A stretch of 64,000 nucleotides of DNA, from contig NC_010718.1 of assembly GCF_000020005.1 (NCBI RefSeq), positions 2,066,001 to 2,130,000 of the forward strand, written 5' to 3'. This DNA is from Natranaerobius thermophilus JW/NM-WN-LF. GTDB lineage: Bacteria; Bacillota; Natranaerobiia; Natranaerobiales; Natranaerobiaceae. The position numbers and the translations under genes were made by a program. The notes under the pieces were generated by a model. That model was not told where the DNA came from, did no database searches, and saw only the letters and a list, made by a program, of their open reading frames with translations. Shown piece by piece: positions 17,307-26,102 of this stretch (its first letter is position 1; each line of letters starts with the position of its first letter).

Positions 17307-17444
17307 ACTTGAACCGTATCTTTGCCATTTTTTGAATCATAAGTTTGCCAAAAAACTTAATTTAACCCTTTAAATATTGATTATATTCATTTGATTAAGA
17401 AACATATAATTGCCAAAAATTCAAATTGGAAGCATAAAGTTGCC
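17307..17444 (+). repeat. Left-end array of four 20-bp putative TnsB binding sites
   Basis: Sites at 17307-17326, 17330-17349, 17395-17414 and 17425-17444 are all in the same orientation. The second reads TTTTGAATCATAAGTTTGCC. Consensus is roughly nnTTGAAnCATAAGTTTGCC, with GAA and TTGCC best kept. The first site begins inside the terminal repeat. Number and layout resemble the three or four spaced TnsB sites of a Tn7 left end. Confidence 0.8.
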
Positions 17445-17743
17445 AAAAATACAGAGATATTAGCCTGCAATTATCTCTTGAATTTAACTATACCAAACTT
17501 TTGTTCGGTTAACAACCTTATTGATTACAGAAATTATTCAAATTAATTTTTTTGAAAAAGAAGGAATTATTATAATTTTTGTCTAATAAATATTGTTAAG
17601 CATGGTAAATTTTACAAAACAATTGCTTGTTTGATCTCAAAATAATTATAACATTACTAATAACTACTACTACTTGATTTAAACAGAAATTATCCAAAAA
17701 TTAAATAAATTTATTCAGCACAAATTATATTTAACAGGATCCT
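17445..17743. other. AT-rich spacer inside the left end
   Basis: About 300 bases without a credible coding frame, terminator or repeat. It is strongly AT-rich. It lies between the binding-site array and the first cargo frames. Confidence 0.5.
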
Positions 17744-17746
17744 TAC

Positions 17747-17917
17747 ATGGAAATGATCATAAGTAATACGGGGCCCAATATAAAATGGACGGGGAAAAAA
17801 ACATTATCAAAATTACGGTTAAAATGCGGAGATACAATAAAAAATAATTTTTCAATCAATGGACAAGCCATCTCAATAAGAGGTGGCTTGTGGTGTATAC
17901 GAGGCGTTCGACAATAA
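17747..17917 (+). CDS. Possible small protein upstream of the DUF2321 gene
   Basis: A 56-codon frame from ATG 17747 to TAA 17917, starting MEMIISNTGPNIKWTGKK and ending WCIRGVRQ. It has only a weak CAGGA upstream and no recognisable domain. It ends 26 bp before the next gene and contains a stable hairpin. It may be a small cargo protein or chance. Confidence 0.3.
   Translation: MEMIISNTGPNIKWTGKKTLSKLRLKCGDTIKNNFSINGQAISIRGGLWCIRGVRQ
17864..17890 (+). other. Hairpin upstream of the DUF2321 gene
   Basis: CAAGCCATCTC, loop AATAA, GAGGTGGCTTG: 11 pairs with one G-T. No T-run follows, so it is more likely an mRNA stem than a terminator. Confidence 0.4.
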
Positions 17918-17943
17918 ATGCCATTTTTCGAGGAGGTCTGGAA

Positions 17944-18435
17944 GTGTTTAGAAGCTGGTACGATGTAGCTGAAATATGTATGAATGGCCATGTCACAAAT
18001 TCAAGCGTAAATAAGAACTCTCAACATTGTCAGGATTACTGTGAAAAATGTGGAGAAAAAACAATTAGAGAATGCCAGGATTGTTCTACACCTATAAGAG
18101 GAAAACTTCATGTCGAAGGAGGATTTGGATCTACTCACTATTATGCCCCAAGTTATTGTCACAAATGTGGAAATCCATTTCCTTGGACTGAAGCAACTCT
18201 AAAAGCCGCAAAAGAATTGGCTCAAGAAGTAGAAGAATTTAGTCAAGAAGATATTGATATTTTTACTGCTAGCTTAGATGATCTCATAGTAGATAATCCT
18301 CATACAAAGGTAGCGGCAGTTAAATTTAAAAAGATCCTGTCTAAAGCTCAACAGCCAATGAAAGATGCTATTTACCAGTTACTTATTGACACTGTAAGCG
18401 AAACAGCGAGAAAAATTGTCTGGCCAGATATATAG
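17944..18435 (+). CDS. DUF2321 zinc-ribbon protein
   Basis: A 163-residue protein starting at GTG 17944, seven bases after GAGGAGG. Two CxxC pairs (YCEKCGEKT and ECQDCSTP) and a third, YCHKCGNPFPWTE, suggest zinc ribbons in the first half. The opening SWYDVAEICMNGHVTNSS matches the conserved start of DUF2321 (COG4306), a family of unknown function. It is the first clear cargo gene at the left end of the transposon. Its role in the element is unknown. Confidence 0.8.
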   Translation: MFRSWYDVAEICMNGHVTNSSVNKNSQHCQDYCEKCGEKTIRECQDCSTPIRGKLHVEGGFGSTHYYAPSYCHKCGNPFPWTEATLKAAKELAQEVEEFSQEDIDIFTASLDDLIVDNPHTKVAAVKFKKILSKAQQPMKDAIYQLLIDTVSETARKIVWPDI

Positions 18436-18539
18436 CAACAGTTATAATTCCTTGGCAACGCAGGAGTCGGCAAGATTTGATAAAATAATTAAGAAAAGAG
18501 GTGGTTACATGTCTGATGACAAAATAAGATGTTTTGAAT

Positions 18540-18543
18540 ATAG
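18540..18543. repeat. 4-bp target duplication ATAG of IS copy 1
   Basis: ATAG precedes the IS at 18540-18543 and follows it at 19801-19804, within the 3-5 bp range of IS3-family insertions. Confidence 0.75.
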
Positions 18544-18583
18544 TGGACTTAGGTCAAAATTTTGGACACCAAAAAGTTAAGTA

Positions 18584-19462
18584 TTAAGCAGATTGCTTTG
18601 CTAGATCCTCAACATGTTGAGGAGTTAAAAACTCCAAACTTCCATGGATTCTTGTTCTGTTGTACCAGCTCTCAATGAACCTAAATAGAGCAATTTCAGC
18701 CGATTTGAAGTCTAAGTACTTAACATGGTTAACTTCTTCCTTTTTCAAAGTAGCATGAAATGATTCGATATGTGCATTGTCATAAGGGCAGCCTTTTCTG
18801 CTAAATGATTGCTTGATCCCTTTGTACCTTAAAAAACGCTTAAAGTCATCGCTAGTGTACTGGGTACCTAGATCACTATGTAGAATAAGTCCATTGCCAG
18901 GTTTCTGTGTATCATAAGCATTTTTAACAGCTTTAATAACTAAATCTGTTGTCATGGTCTTGCTAAAAGAGTATCCAACAATTTTATGGGTGTGTAAATC
19001 CATTACAGAGGCTAAGTAGCACCAGCCGTCTTTAACAGTATCAATGTATGTAATATCAGTAACCCACTTTTGATTGACAAATGTAGTTGAAAAGTCTTGT
19101 TTTAGGAGATTCTCTCGTTCGACTACTTTTTCTCTACTAGGATAAGGCCGATATTTTTTCCTGACAATTGATTTGATACCCTCTTTTCTCATTAATCGTT
19201 GGACTCTTTTTAAGCTGACTTTGTATCCTTTATTGATTAGCACAGCGTGGATCTTTGGTGCACCATATCGCTTTTTACTGTTTTTATGAATTTGAGTTAT
19301 TTGATCTAATAGTTCTCTGTTTTCTTTGTCACGATTAGATTCAACTCGATTTATTGTTTCGTAATAAGTACTTCTCGGAAAGTCTAGAGCATCACAAATA
19401 GCTTTGATAGTATGCTCGTCCTTTTGTTCTTTTATAAATTCAGTAAGCTCTGTATTGTCTAC
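18584..19462 (-). CDS. IS3-family transposase OrfB (DDE integrase domain), copy 1
   Basis: A frame of about 292 residues entered by -1 frameshifting from orfA at an AAAAAG run, with no good start of its own. It has the HTH_21 region (KKRYGAPKIHAVLINKGYKV) and the rve catalytic core: Asp in WVTDITYID, Asp in ILHSDLGTQYTS, Glu in NAHIESFHATLKKE. The OrfAB fusion is the active transposase. The frame is intact, so the copy may be functional. Confidence 0.92.
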   Translation of the reverse strand, partial: VDNTELTEFIKEQKDEHTIKAICDALDFPRSTYYETINRVESNRDKENRELLDQITQIHKNSKKRYGAPKIHAVLINKGYKVSLKRVQRLMRKEGIKSIVRKKYRPYPSREKVVERENLLKQDFSTTFVNQKWVTDITYIDTVKDGWCYLASVMDLHTHKIVGYSFSKTMTTDLVIKAVKNAYDTQKPGNGLILHSDLGTQYTSDDFKRFLRYKGIKQSFSRKGCPYDNAHIESFHATLKKEEVNHVKYLDFKSAEIALFRFIESWYNRTRIHGSLEFLTPQHVEDLAKQSA

Positions 19463-19737
19463 TTTTTGGCGAATATGGTCATAGCCTTTTTTAAGATTTC
19501 ATTCTCCTCTTTCAAGCGAGCCATTTCTTTTTGCATTTCTTCCACATCTTTTGAAGTGGCTCCCTCACTGCCAGATTGTTGGTTTGGAGAGAAATCTTTG
19601 ATCCATTTATAAATAGTAACCTCTGTCACACCATATTCGCTAGACAAATCCTTCACAGAACTACCTGAATTATATAAATCTACAATTGTTCTTTTGAAGT
19701 CTTCATTATATCTCTTATTACTCATTACTGGACACAT
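19459..19737 (-). CDS. IS3-family transposase OrfA (HTH), copy 1
   Basis: 92 residues. An HTH (GSSVKDLSSEYGVTEVTIYK) is followed by a leucine-zipper-like helix, MARLKEENEILKKAMTIFAKK, as in all IS3 OrfA proteins. Translation may really start at the MSNKRYNEDF methionine four codons in. Its end overlaps the orfB frame. Confidence 0.9.
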   Translation of the reverse strand: MCPVMSNKRYNEDFKRTIVDLYNSGSSVKDLSSEYGVTEVTIYKWIKDFSPNQQSGSEGATSKDVEEMQKEMARLKEENEILKKAMTIFAKK

Positions 19738-20439
19738 CCTTTCGTTATTAATATTGTAAGTGACTTAACCATGATGTGTCCAAGAATTTATACTAACACC
19801 ATAGGTTTTACTTAAGTTTTAATAACCCTATGTTTTTAATAAAAGATCCTGTTAGTTTAAATAATTTTGTTAAAAAACTAGAAGCAATTGATGAAATTAA
19901 TGGGTTTAGCATTTCAAACGATAATGATCACATAATGCTTAGTTTAGATGAGTATGACTTTAATATGTCATTAAAGGAAGACAGAATAACCTTCCATGGG
20001 GAAATAATTGATTACGATGATTTTAGAAAGCTAATAGACCTTATTCTAAATGCCTGTTATGATGTTTTTGAATTATCTAGGATAAGTGAAGTAGCTATAG
20101 CATTAGATTGGGGTAAAGAATTTTCACATATAAAGCATGCAGTTAGTTCTTACGTGGATAACTTCACAAAAACAGTCGAAAGACTGGGGAATGTACTTTT
20201 TGGTTCATCTTATTTTACACTAAGAGAGAATGATTATGACATAGACATCGGTATACGCCCAGCTTTTAAAAAGGAAATGGAATCAGGAATTACTGAAAAA
20301 AGGATTCATATTTTAGAGTTTGAAGTAGTTATTGTGAAGAAAGAACCTTCTAAAGGAGATGTAACTGATTTAATTGATAAAGCACATGATATATCATTTG
20401 ATAAAATAAGAAGCATCTTCAAATTGGTAGGAAGTGATT

Positions 20440-20985
20440 ATGATGAAGAGTAAAAGAAAAAATCAGGATTTGTATACAAAAAGAGATTATCCCATGGTTG
20501 CCGGTGATGAAATAACACTAGATTATAGAAGAAGGCAAGATAATTTTGAAGGGAAAACCGTTCCATACAGAGAAGTTCATAACATTGAAACTATAATCAA
20601 AGACAGAGAAATCAATGAAATCCACAAAGAACTAAAAGAAAAGTCAATACATGAAATAAGAAGGTATAAGAATATGTTAAATCAGGGAACATATACTAGT
20701 AAAGAAGAGTATGATGCAATTAAAGAAGCAATAAAAGAAGCTTTATTAACGTCCTTCTCTATAAAGAAGGGGGAAAATGAAATGAATAAAATTAAAAAAA
20801 TAAAAATTTTATATACTATATCATCCTCAATATTTGCAGTTTCCACTGGAGTTTTTGGGACACTGTTGTTTATGGAGTTAATTCCTACATCAGCAGCTGT
20901 AACTGGGGTTATATTAGGGTTGTTTAATACTATATTGTTCTCTTTAAGCTTAATTAATAATAGTCAAAGGATGGTCAAAAATTGA
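20440..20985 (+). CDS. Unknown cargo protein with C-terminal membrane anchor
   Basis: About 181 residues. The N-terminal two thirds is charged and helical (EINEIHKELKEKSIHEIRRY). The C-terminus has two hydrophobic spans (ILYTISSSIFAVSTGVFGTL and AAVTGVILGLFNTILFSLSL). Its start overlaps the previous gene by 14 bp and its stop overlaps the next gene, so the three are translationally coupled. I recognise no family. The soluble helical domain on a two-span anchor would suit a membrane effector or sensor. Confidence 0.7.
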   Translation: MMKSKRKNQDLYTKRDYPMVAGDEITLDYRRRQDNFEGKTVPYREVHNIETIIKDREINEIHKELKEKSIHEIRRYKNMLNQGTYTSKEEYDAIKEAIKEALLTSFSIKKGENEMNKIKKIKILYTISSSIFAVSTGVFGTLLFMELIPTSAAVTGVILGLFNTILFSLSLINNSQRMVKN

Positions 20986-21206
20986 TGGTTACAACTTTTC
21001 CTCTAGATGGAATTAAAATAGACCTTAAAGGTTTCTTGGAAAATATTCCTAGTGATATTAAGACAGGACTAGCTTTTTTTACGCTTGTATTAATTGCTTT
21101 AATATTTGGGAATTTTCCTTTATGGACTTGGATGGTTTATGGTGGTAATCTATTTGTATTTGCTAATATTTTCATTATAAGATATTTTATAATGAAAAAA
21201 AAATAA
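20985..21206 (+). CDS. Small two-span membrane protein (unknown cargo)
   Basis: 73 residues from the ATG that overlaps the upstream stop (TGATG). Two hydrophobic stretches, TGLAFFTLVLIALIFGNFPL and MVYGGNLFVFANIFIIRYFI, end in a lysine-rich tail MKKK. No known family is recognised. It is the third gene of the unknown operon and is followed directly by a terminator. Confidence 0.65.
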   Translation: MVTTFPLDGIKIDLKGFLENIPSDIKTGLAFFTLVLIALIFGNFPLWTWMVYGGNLFVFANIFIIRYFIMKKK

Positions 21207-21230
21207 AGCCCTATTAGGGCTTTATTTTTT
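21204..21230 (+). terminator. Rho-independent terminator of the unknown cargo operon
   Basis: TAAAGCCC, loop TATTA, GGGCTTTA, then six T residues, overlapping the stop of the last gene. Confidence 0.88.
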
Positions 21231-21240
21231 AACATTATAT

Positions 21241-21407
21241 CGAACTAATGTTCCGAAAAGGAGTTTACAGTGATGAAAACAAACAACAATCACTTATAGT
21301 CGACCTCAGTTCTTGGAAATGATCAAGGAAAATGCTCCAGATGAATTTGATTTAGAACTGGTACATAAGTTTGAACGATTTTTAGAAACAGACATGATAG
21401 TGAAGTC
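21241..21407 (+). pseudogene. Remnant of a large serine recombinase catalytic domain
   Basis: Shifting between plus frames gives RKGVYSDE, then SRPQFLEMIKENAPDEFDL, ELVHKFERF and RNRHDSEV. This is the order seen in the N-terminal resolvase domain of large serine recombinases (SRPxFxxM, VxKxDRFxRNRxDS). At least two frameshifts are present and the rest is missing. It is cut off at 21407 by an IS-like end. Confidence 0.6.
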
Positions 21408-21433
21408 GAGGGTGTCCTGAATTTTGTGTAAAT
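21408..21433. repeat. Possible solo end of an IS256-type element
   Basis: GAGGGTGTCCTGAATTTTGT followed by GTAAA resembles terminal repeats of IS256-family elements. No transposase accompanies it. It abuts the recombinase remnant and lies 20 bp before the end of tnsC. Confidence 0.35.
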
Positions 21434-21452
21434 GGAATCTCTTCTAATATTT

Positions 21453-22601
21453 TTATAAATCAAAGTTATCTCTTCCAACCGTATCACGACCTGGTGACCT
21501 TTCCCCTGGTTTTTTATTACCTTTTACATTTTGGTTTTGTTGACTTTCCTGTTCATTTTCCGATTCCACTTTCTCAATATTTAGCCCTAACATTTCTTCT
21601 AATTTCCCACTATCATTATTATATTGTATTATTTGTTTTTCACCTTCAATTATTTCGGCTGCAATTTGCTCACATTGTGCTATTGTAAGAGCAGTCTTTT
21701 CTAAAATTTCTGCAGTTATTGTATTATCATTGTTATTAATGGCTTTAATTAACGCCCTGGTTAACCAGTTTTTTAAAACTCCTATACACCCAAGACTGTA
21801 CTTATACAATAATTCAAATTTGTCCTCTAGATTTGGAGTTCTTTCTAGAGGTAGTTTGTTTTGAAAAGATTTAATTGCCTTTATGAATAAATACTTCTGG
21901 TTTTCATCATAAGCTAAATATCTATGAAAATGAATAATTTGACTTCGCCTACTAAGTTGTCCATTTAAGTTTAGAAAATGTAAAAGTTCATAAGTACCAA
22001 TTAAAACAGGTAATGCATGCGTTTTATTAGCTAAAGACTTAATTGTATCTAACTGATCTATTAACTTCCTACCACTACCGAGTTTTGTAAGGTGTTGTGC
22101 TTCATCAATGATAAGCACTTTGACTTGACGATAATGGAGCGCCTTTTCAAATGCTCTCCTATACGTTGCCTTGTTTGATTTACTATTCAAATTAGTATTT
22201 AATTTTTTAGATTCTTTTCCATGAGTAACATCTGTTTTATAATCAACAAGTGGCTCCTCTAATTCTACTAATCCTCTATAATAAAAGTCCTTCCAATCAA
22301 ACCCACCTTGGTCTGATGCTATTGCTTCAACTCCTAAAATTGGTATAATGCCTGGGTCATTTTCCATATTTGAAGATTCTTCCTTTAGTATTTCACCTTC
22401 AATTTTGTGGCGCAGTGTTGTTTTACCTACTCCTGTTGGGCCTATCATGAAAACTAATGGAATATTTGATGGGTAATTAATTGTCAGTTCTAATTTTTGA
22501 TAAACATCAATTAGTGTGGCATGTGAAGTGGTATAGTCTTCAAAATACTTTATTCTTTTCTCAATAGGAGCATTTAGTATCGTTTCGGAAGTTTTAGACA
22601 T
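21453..22601 (-). CDS. tnsC: TnsC-like AAA+ ATPase (transposition regulator)
   Basis: A 382-residue AAA+ protein. Walker A is GPTGVGKTT (residues 54-62) and Walker B is VLIIDEAQHL (about 162-171), followed by the sensor region PVLIGTYELLHFLNLNGQLS. TnsC polymerises on target DNA, receives the signal from the TniQ/TnsD selector and activates the transposase. It follows tnsAB by 2 bp, as the last gene of the minus-strand operon. The C-terminus (about 340-382) is low-complexity and hydrophilic. TniB/TnsC subfamily assignment needs a profile search. Confidence 0.88.
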   Translation of the reverse strand: MSKTSETILNAPIEKRIKYFEDYTTSHATLIDVYQKLELTINYPSNIPLVFMIGPTGVGKTTLRHKIEGEILKEESSNMENDPGIIPILGVEAIASDQGGFDWKDFYYRGLVELEEPLVDYKTDVTHGKESKKLNTNLNSKSNKATYRRAFEKALHYRQVKVLIIDEAQHLTKLGSGRKLIDQLDTIKSLANKTHALPVLIGTYELLHFLNLNGQLSRRSQIIHFHRYLAYDENQKYLFIKAIKSFQNKLPLERTPNLEDKFELLYKYSLGCIGVLKNWLTRALIKAINNNDNTITAEILEKTALTIAQCEQIAAEIIEGEKQIIQYNNDSGKLEEMLGLNIEKVESENEQESQQNQNVKGNKKPGERSPGRDTVGRDNFDL

Positions 22602-22603
22602 GT

Positions 22604-25264
22604 CTAAAACTCCTCATAAGTATCTGAATTTTCGTTAGGATCTATCAAATCATCATTAAACACAGGGGGTTCATGTGTAACATTCACTTCATCCACATTT
22701 GGATTGCCAGTAATTTTGTCAATAACATTTTGGTTTTCCATTGCACGTTCTTTTTTCTGCTTTAAAAGTTTACTCTCCTTTTCCTCAATTTGAATCAGGA
22801 AGTTAGCTAGTTTTTTTGCTGATATTGCAGATTTTGAAGGACTTTGTTTTTGTCTTAATTCTTCACTTGCCCTTTTTAATTCCTTTTCAGTGCGATTTTT
22901 GAATACAGAATAGTATTCGGAAATACATTTAACCCAATGTTTATTTACAAAAACATACGCAATACCCATATTGAAGGGGTCATATCTAACCGGAACTTGT
23001 GTATATTCTATTTCAGGGTTTTTAAATTGGTCGTGCCAAAAATACCGTTTATCAATTTTCACACCCCTCCCCGGTTGTACTTTTGCCGTACCTTTTTGTG
23101 TAGAGGGAAGAGTATCAATCTTAAACTGGTCATCATACCTGATTAATCGGGAATACCTTTTTCCTGAATATACCATCCCATCATTGAAAGCGTCTCTTGG
23201 TGTTTGACTCAAAGCAGGATGGGGTGTTGTATCATATAACTCATACCCCCATTCACAAAGAACTGTATAAAGTTCCTCTAATGTCCATATAGCTTTATTT
23301 TTCGGATTTGTTCCTTTAGTTATTTGTCTAACTTTTTTAGTAGCTTGGGTATTCCCCTGGAGATTATATATAAGTTGAGAATGAGTTGTTCCAAACAAAC
23401 GCTCAATTACATTTCCAAAACGAGATTTTGAAGGTGGTCTGGTTTTTTTAATACATTCATAGCGCGCCAGGAAACTATCAAAATATATACTATGAAACTC
23501 TTTTCCACCATCAATAACAAAGTTTTGAGGTAGTCTATTAAATCTTCTGACGCACTCACGAACGACCATCATTATAGACCTATATGACGGTTCATCAAAG
23601 GTTAAATAAATTCCTAATAACCTCCTAGAAAATGCATCAGTCATGAATGTCACCCATGGTTTACCCATGTTTTCTCGTGTAATTGAATTTACCAACTCAA
23701 TATCCATTTGAGTATGATCAATATGGCATATCTCAAATGGTCTGTTTCCATGTTTTGGGGTATTCTGGTCTAATCTTAGCGGTGGTTCATACGGATAACT
23801 AGCTTTCGAACCTTCTCTCTTTTTGACTTTCTCATAGTTGGGGCGTTTATTTATTTCATTTATGAAAGTTTTGTAACTGGATGGTTCCAATCCTTGCTTC
23901 TCACATTCAATTCTAAATTTCTGATAAACAGAATTCTTATTTTTTTGTTTAGTGTTTTCGTAGTCAGTTTCTATTATTTCTTCCATAAGTTCTCTAGTCC
24001 TCTGGTGGATTTGGGGCATTTTATTTCCCTTGTCTTTATGTCTGGGCAATAACCCAACATATCCATTTCCAAAGACTTTTTCAGCTTCTCTGTAGTTTGA
24101 GACCCAATTTCGCAATGTTCTTGGAGGAGTATCCGTATTAGGGTTTTTGCCATTTAAAATAGGTACTATTTCTTCATATCTTTTAGTTGCTATTTCCATT
24201 GCCTCAGGGCTGGCCTTTGATAAAATTTCATTAATTTTTTCATTATCTTTATTTGTGTTTTCACCAATCTTATCTAACTTAACCTTCCCATTTTGTAACA
24301 ATTCTTCAAAACTGTTGTGTGGGAGGTCTATCTGCTGGTTGTCGTCTTGAGATATTAAAGTTATGGTAGTTTCTCCAATGTTAGCTATAGTAAATGAGCG
24401 CCCATCCCAATTTATTTTGTTTCCAATTTTAATATCAATAATTTCTGGTCTTTGTTCCTGAGTTTTTGATATCGAATAATTAAATGCTTTTGCTGTTAAT
24501 TCATCGGGATAAATAGGTGGAGGAAACATTCTACTTCCTAACATTTCATTTTTTAAGTCTACAAATAATTCATTACTTACTATTAGGTGGTATATCGAAT
24601 CAACATATTCCTCTCCTAAACTTTTTATTAACTTATCCAGTTTAATTCCAGGCTCCAAAGTAACTGTCGATATGATTGTATTAACAGTTATATCATCTAC
24701 TTCGATATTATATCTTAAGTAATCTTCTAAGAAAATCGTATTATTATATAAGTTTTCATCTATTTCTGAAGAAGATCTAACTCTAAAGAACAAGCCATAT
24801 TTTTTTGCATACTCTTCTCCAGGCGGACACCGCCATTGACCGTTAGTGTCTTTATAATATCTATTTGGGTTTTTCTCTTCTAATCTAATCAAATCTTCTT
24901 CAGTTTTCCATTCTTCCCATCCAGCCTTATCATCTTCAATTACAAAAAAATCTGGAGTATAGCGCATCCCTTTTGATTGTCCATTTTTTTTGTATTTAAT
25001 AGGTATTGATGGAGGTTGATCATAGAATTCTTTTATTTCGTTGTTATACTCCTTTAAATAAATAGCTGCCAGTTCAACCGTATGGCTCTCGAATTGTATA
25101 GTACACCCCATTTTCTTTGATGGGTAATTACCCCTTACATTTTTGGGGCCACTTTGAACATTTCTAGATGGAGGACTTTCTCTTATGTTTTCAATATATT
25201 TTTTTGTTTGTTCTGGAATTTTGTTCTTTAAACACCAATAATCAAAATCAAAATTTTTTGACAC
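22604..25264 (-). CDS. tnsAB: TnsA-TnsB fusion transposase
   Basis: 886 residues. The N-terminus holds a TnsA-like restriction-endonuclease fold: FES at 58-60 with Glu64, YTPDFFV with Asp105, and EWK at 118-120 (the D...ExK-type centre that cuts the 5' ends). A middle region has TnsB-type HTH segments. The rve/DDE core follows: Asp516 in CHIDHTQMD, Asp585 in FVIDGGKEF, Glu621 in NVIERLFG, with exact D-35-E spacing. A single fused protein could make both cuts for cut-and-paste movement. Fusions like this are known in some type I CRISPR-associated transposons. It starts at GTG after AAAGGAGG. Confidence 0.9.
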   Translation of the reverse strand: MSKNFDFDYWCLKNKIPEQTKKYIENIRESPPSRNVQSGPKNVRGNYPSKKMGCTIQFESHTVELAAIYLKEYNNEIKEFYDQPPSIPIKYKKNGQSKGMRYTPDFFVIEDDKAGWEEWKTEEDLIRLEEKNPNRYYKDTNGQWRCPPGEEYAKKYGLFFRVRSSSEIDENLYNNTIFLEDYLRYNIEVDDITVNTIISTVTLEPGIKLDKLIKSLGEEYVDSIYHLIVSNELFVDLKNEMLGSRMFPPPIYPDELTAKAFNYSISKTQEQRPEIIDIKIGNKINWDGRSFTIANIGETTITLISQDDNQQIDLPHNSFEELLQNGKVKLDKIGENTNKDNEKINEILSKASPEAMEIATKRYEEIVPILNGKNPNTDTPPRTLRNWVSNYREAEKVFGNGYVGLLPRHKDKGNKMPQIHQRTRELMEEIIETDYENTKQKNKNSVYQKFRIECEKQGLEPSSYKTFINEINKRPNYEKVKKREGSKASYPYEPPLRLDQNTPKHGNRPFEICHIDHTQMDIELVNSITRENMGKPWVTFMTDAFSRRLLGIYLTFDEPSYRSIMMVVRECVRRFNRLPQNFVIDGGKEFHSIYFDSFLARYECIKKTRPPSKSRFGNVIERLFGTTHSQLIYNLQGNTQATKKVRQITKGTNPKNKAIWTLEELYTVLCEWGYELYDTTPHPALSQTPRDAFNDGMVYSGKRYSRLIRYDDQFKIDTLPSTQKGTAKVQPGRGVKIDKRYFWHDQFKNPEIEYTQVPVRYDPFNMGIAYVFVNKHWVKCISEYYSVFKNRTEKELKRASEELRQKQSPSKSAISAKKLANFLIQIEEKESKLLKQKKERAMENQNVIDKITGNPNVDEVNVTHEPPVFNDDLIDPNENSDTYEEF

Positions 25265-25823
25265 AACAATTTCCTCCTTTATAATATTAAATTAATCCTA
25301 ATTCCATTTTTGTTTCTAACCAGGTTTTTCTTGCCTTTTCGTTAGATTCAATTATCCTTTTACCAAAGACCTCTTGAACTTTGCGCCTACTAGGATATAT
25401 GTTCTGTTGATGTAATTTTTTGGTTATCTCAATAACTTTTCGGCATTCATTTTTAATCCTTTCTTCTTGCTCTAATCTAATGAATTGTTTTCTGCGATCA
25501 ACAATTTTTTTACTTAATTTAGGAAAATATTTATATAGACTTTTATCACTTATTCCTATTAACTTTACAATTTCTTTTAATGAAGGAGGTGAATCCTCAG
25601 TTAGTGCATTTTCTAAGAAGCTTTTAATTTTTTCTAGATCTAAAGATACGTTATGATTTCTCTTTTTACGAGGAGGAACGCTTCTAGTATTTTCAAAGTT
25701 TTTAAAACTATAACTTAATCTTTCATTAGTTAATATTTGATAAGGTGAAATTTTAAGTATGGTGTTAGTATAAATTCTTGGACACATCATGGTTAAGTCA
25801 CTTACAATATTAATAACGAAAGG

Positions 25824-26102
25824 ATGTGTCCAGTAATGAGTAATAAGAGATATAATGAAGACTTCAAAAGAACAATTGTAGATTTATATAATTCAGGTAG
25901 TTCTGTGAAGGATTTGTCTAGCGAATATGGTGTGACAGAGGTTACTATTTATAAATGGATCAAAGATTTCTCTCCAAACCAACAATCTGGCAGTGAGGGA
26001 GCCACTTCAAAAGATGTGGAAGAAATGCAAAAAGAAATGGCTCGCTTGAAAGAGGAGAATGAAATCTTAAAAAAGGCTATGACCATATTCGCCAAAAAGT
26101 AG
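25824..26102 (+). CDS. IS3-family transposase OrfA (HTH), copy 2
   Basis: Same 92-residue product as in copy 1: HTH plus C-terminal zipper helix. It ends FAKK-stop at the AAAAAG frameshift site shared with orfB. Confidence 0.9.
   Translation: MCPVMSNKRYNEDFKRTIVDLYNSGSSVKDLSSEYGVTEVTIYKWIKDFSPNQQSGSEGATSKDVEEMQKEMARLKEENEILKKAMTIFAKK

Larger units (their letters stand above)
18544..19800 (-). mobile_element. IS3-family insertion sequence, copy 1
   Basis: A 1257-bp element in minus orientation, apparently identical to copy 2 at 25761-27017. The ends are imperfect inverted repeats, TGGACTTAGGTCAAAATTTT on the left and GGTGTTAGTATAAATTCTTG (inverted) on the right, both leading into TTGGACAC. 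It encodes orfA and orfB in overlapping frames in IS150/IS3 style. It interrupts the gene that starts at 18509. Confidence 0.92.
18509..20453 (+). pseudogene. Unknown cargo gene interrupted by IS3-family element
   Basis: ATG 18509 follows AAGAGGTGG and encodes MSDDKIRCFEY, then the frame is broken by the IS at 18544. Removing the IS and one copy of the 4-bp repeat ATAG joins this to RFYLSFNNP and straight into the 207-residue frame that begins at 19830 (MFLIKDPVSLNNFVKKLE). The intact product would be about 226 residues, mixed alpha/beta, acidic and without known motifs. The remaining ATG at 19830 lacks a ribosome site. It heads a three-gene run with two membrane proteins; a defence or membrane-sensing cargo function is possible but unproven. 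Confidence 0.75.

Noticed and set aside
17283-17349. Repeated GTTTGCC motifs first looked like multiple terminal repeats of an IS21-type element
   Set aside because: The outermost copies rejoin as the ssrA terminator, and the TGT/ACA ends with GTAGC duplications place the border inside them. No istA/istB genes are present.
19830-20453. A normal gene starting at 19830
   Set aside because: There is no ribosome site before this ATG, and the frame continues upstream across the IS junction to a well-placed start at 18509.
21408-21433. TGTCCTGAATTTTGTG as the left end of the Tn7-like element
   Set aside because: There is no inverted partner, no binding-site repeats and only 20 bp to the tnsC stop. 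It fits an IS256-type relic better.
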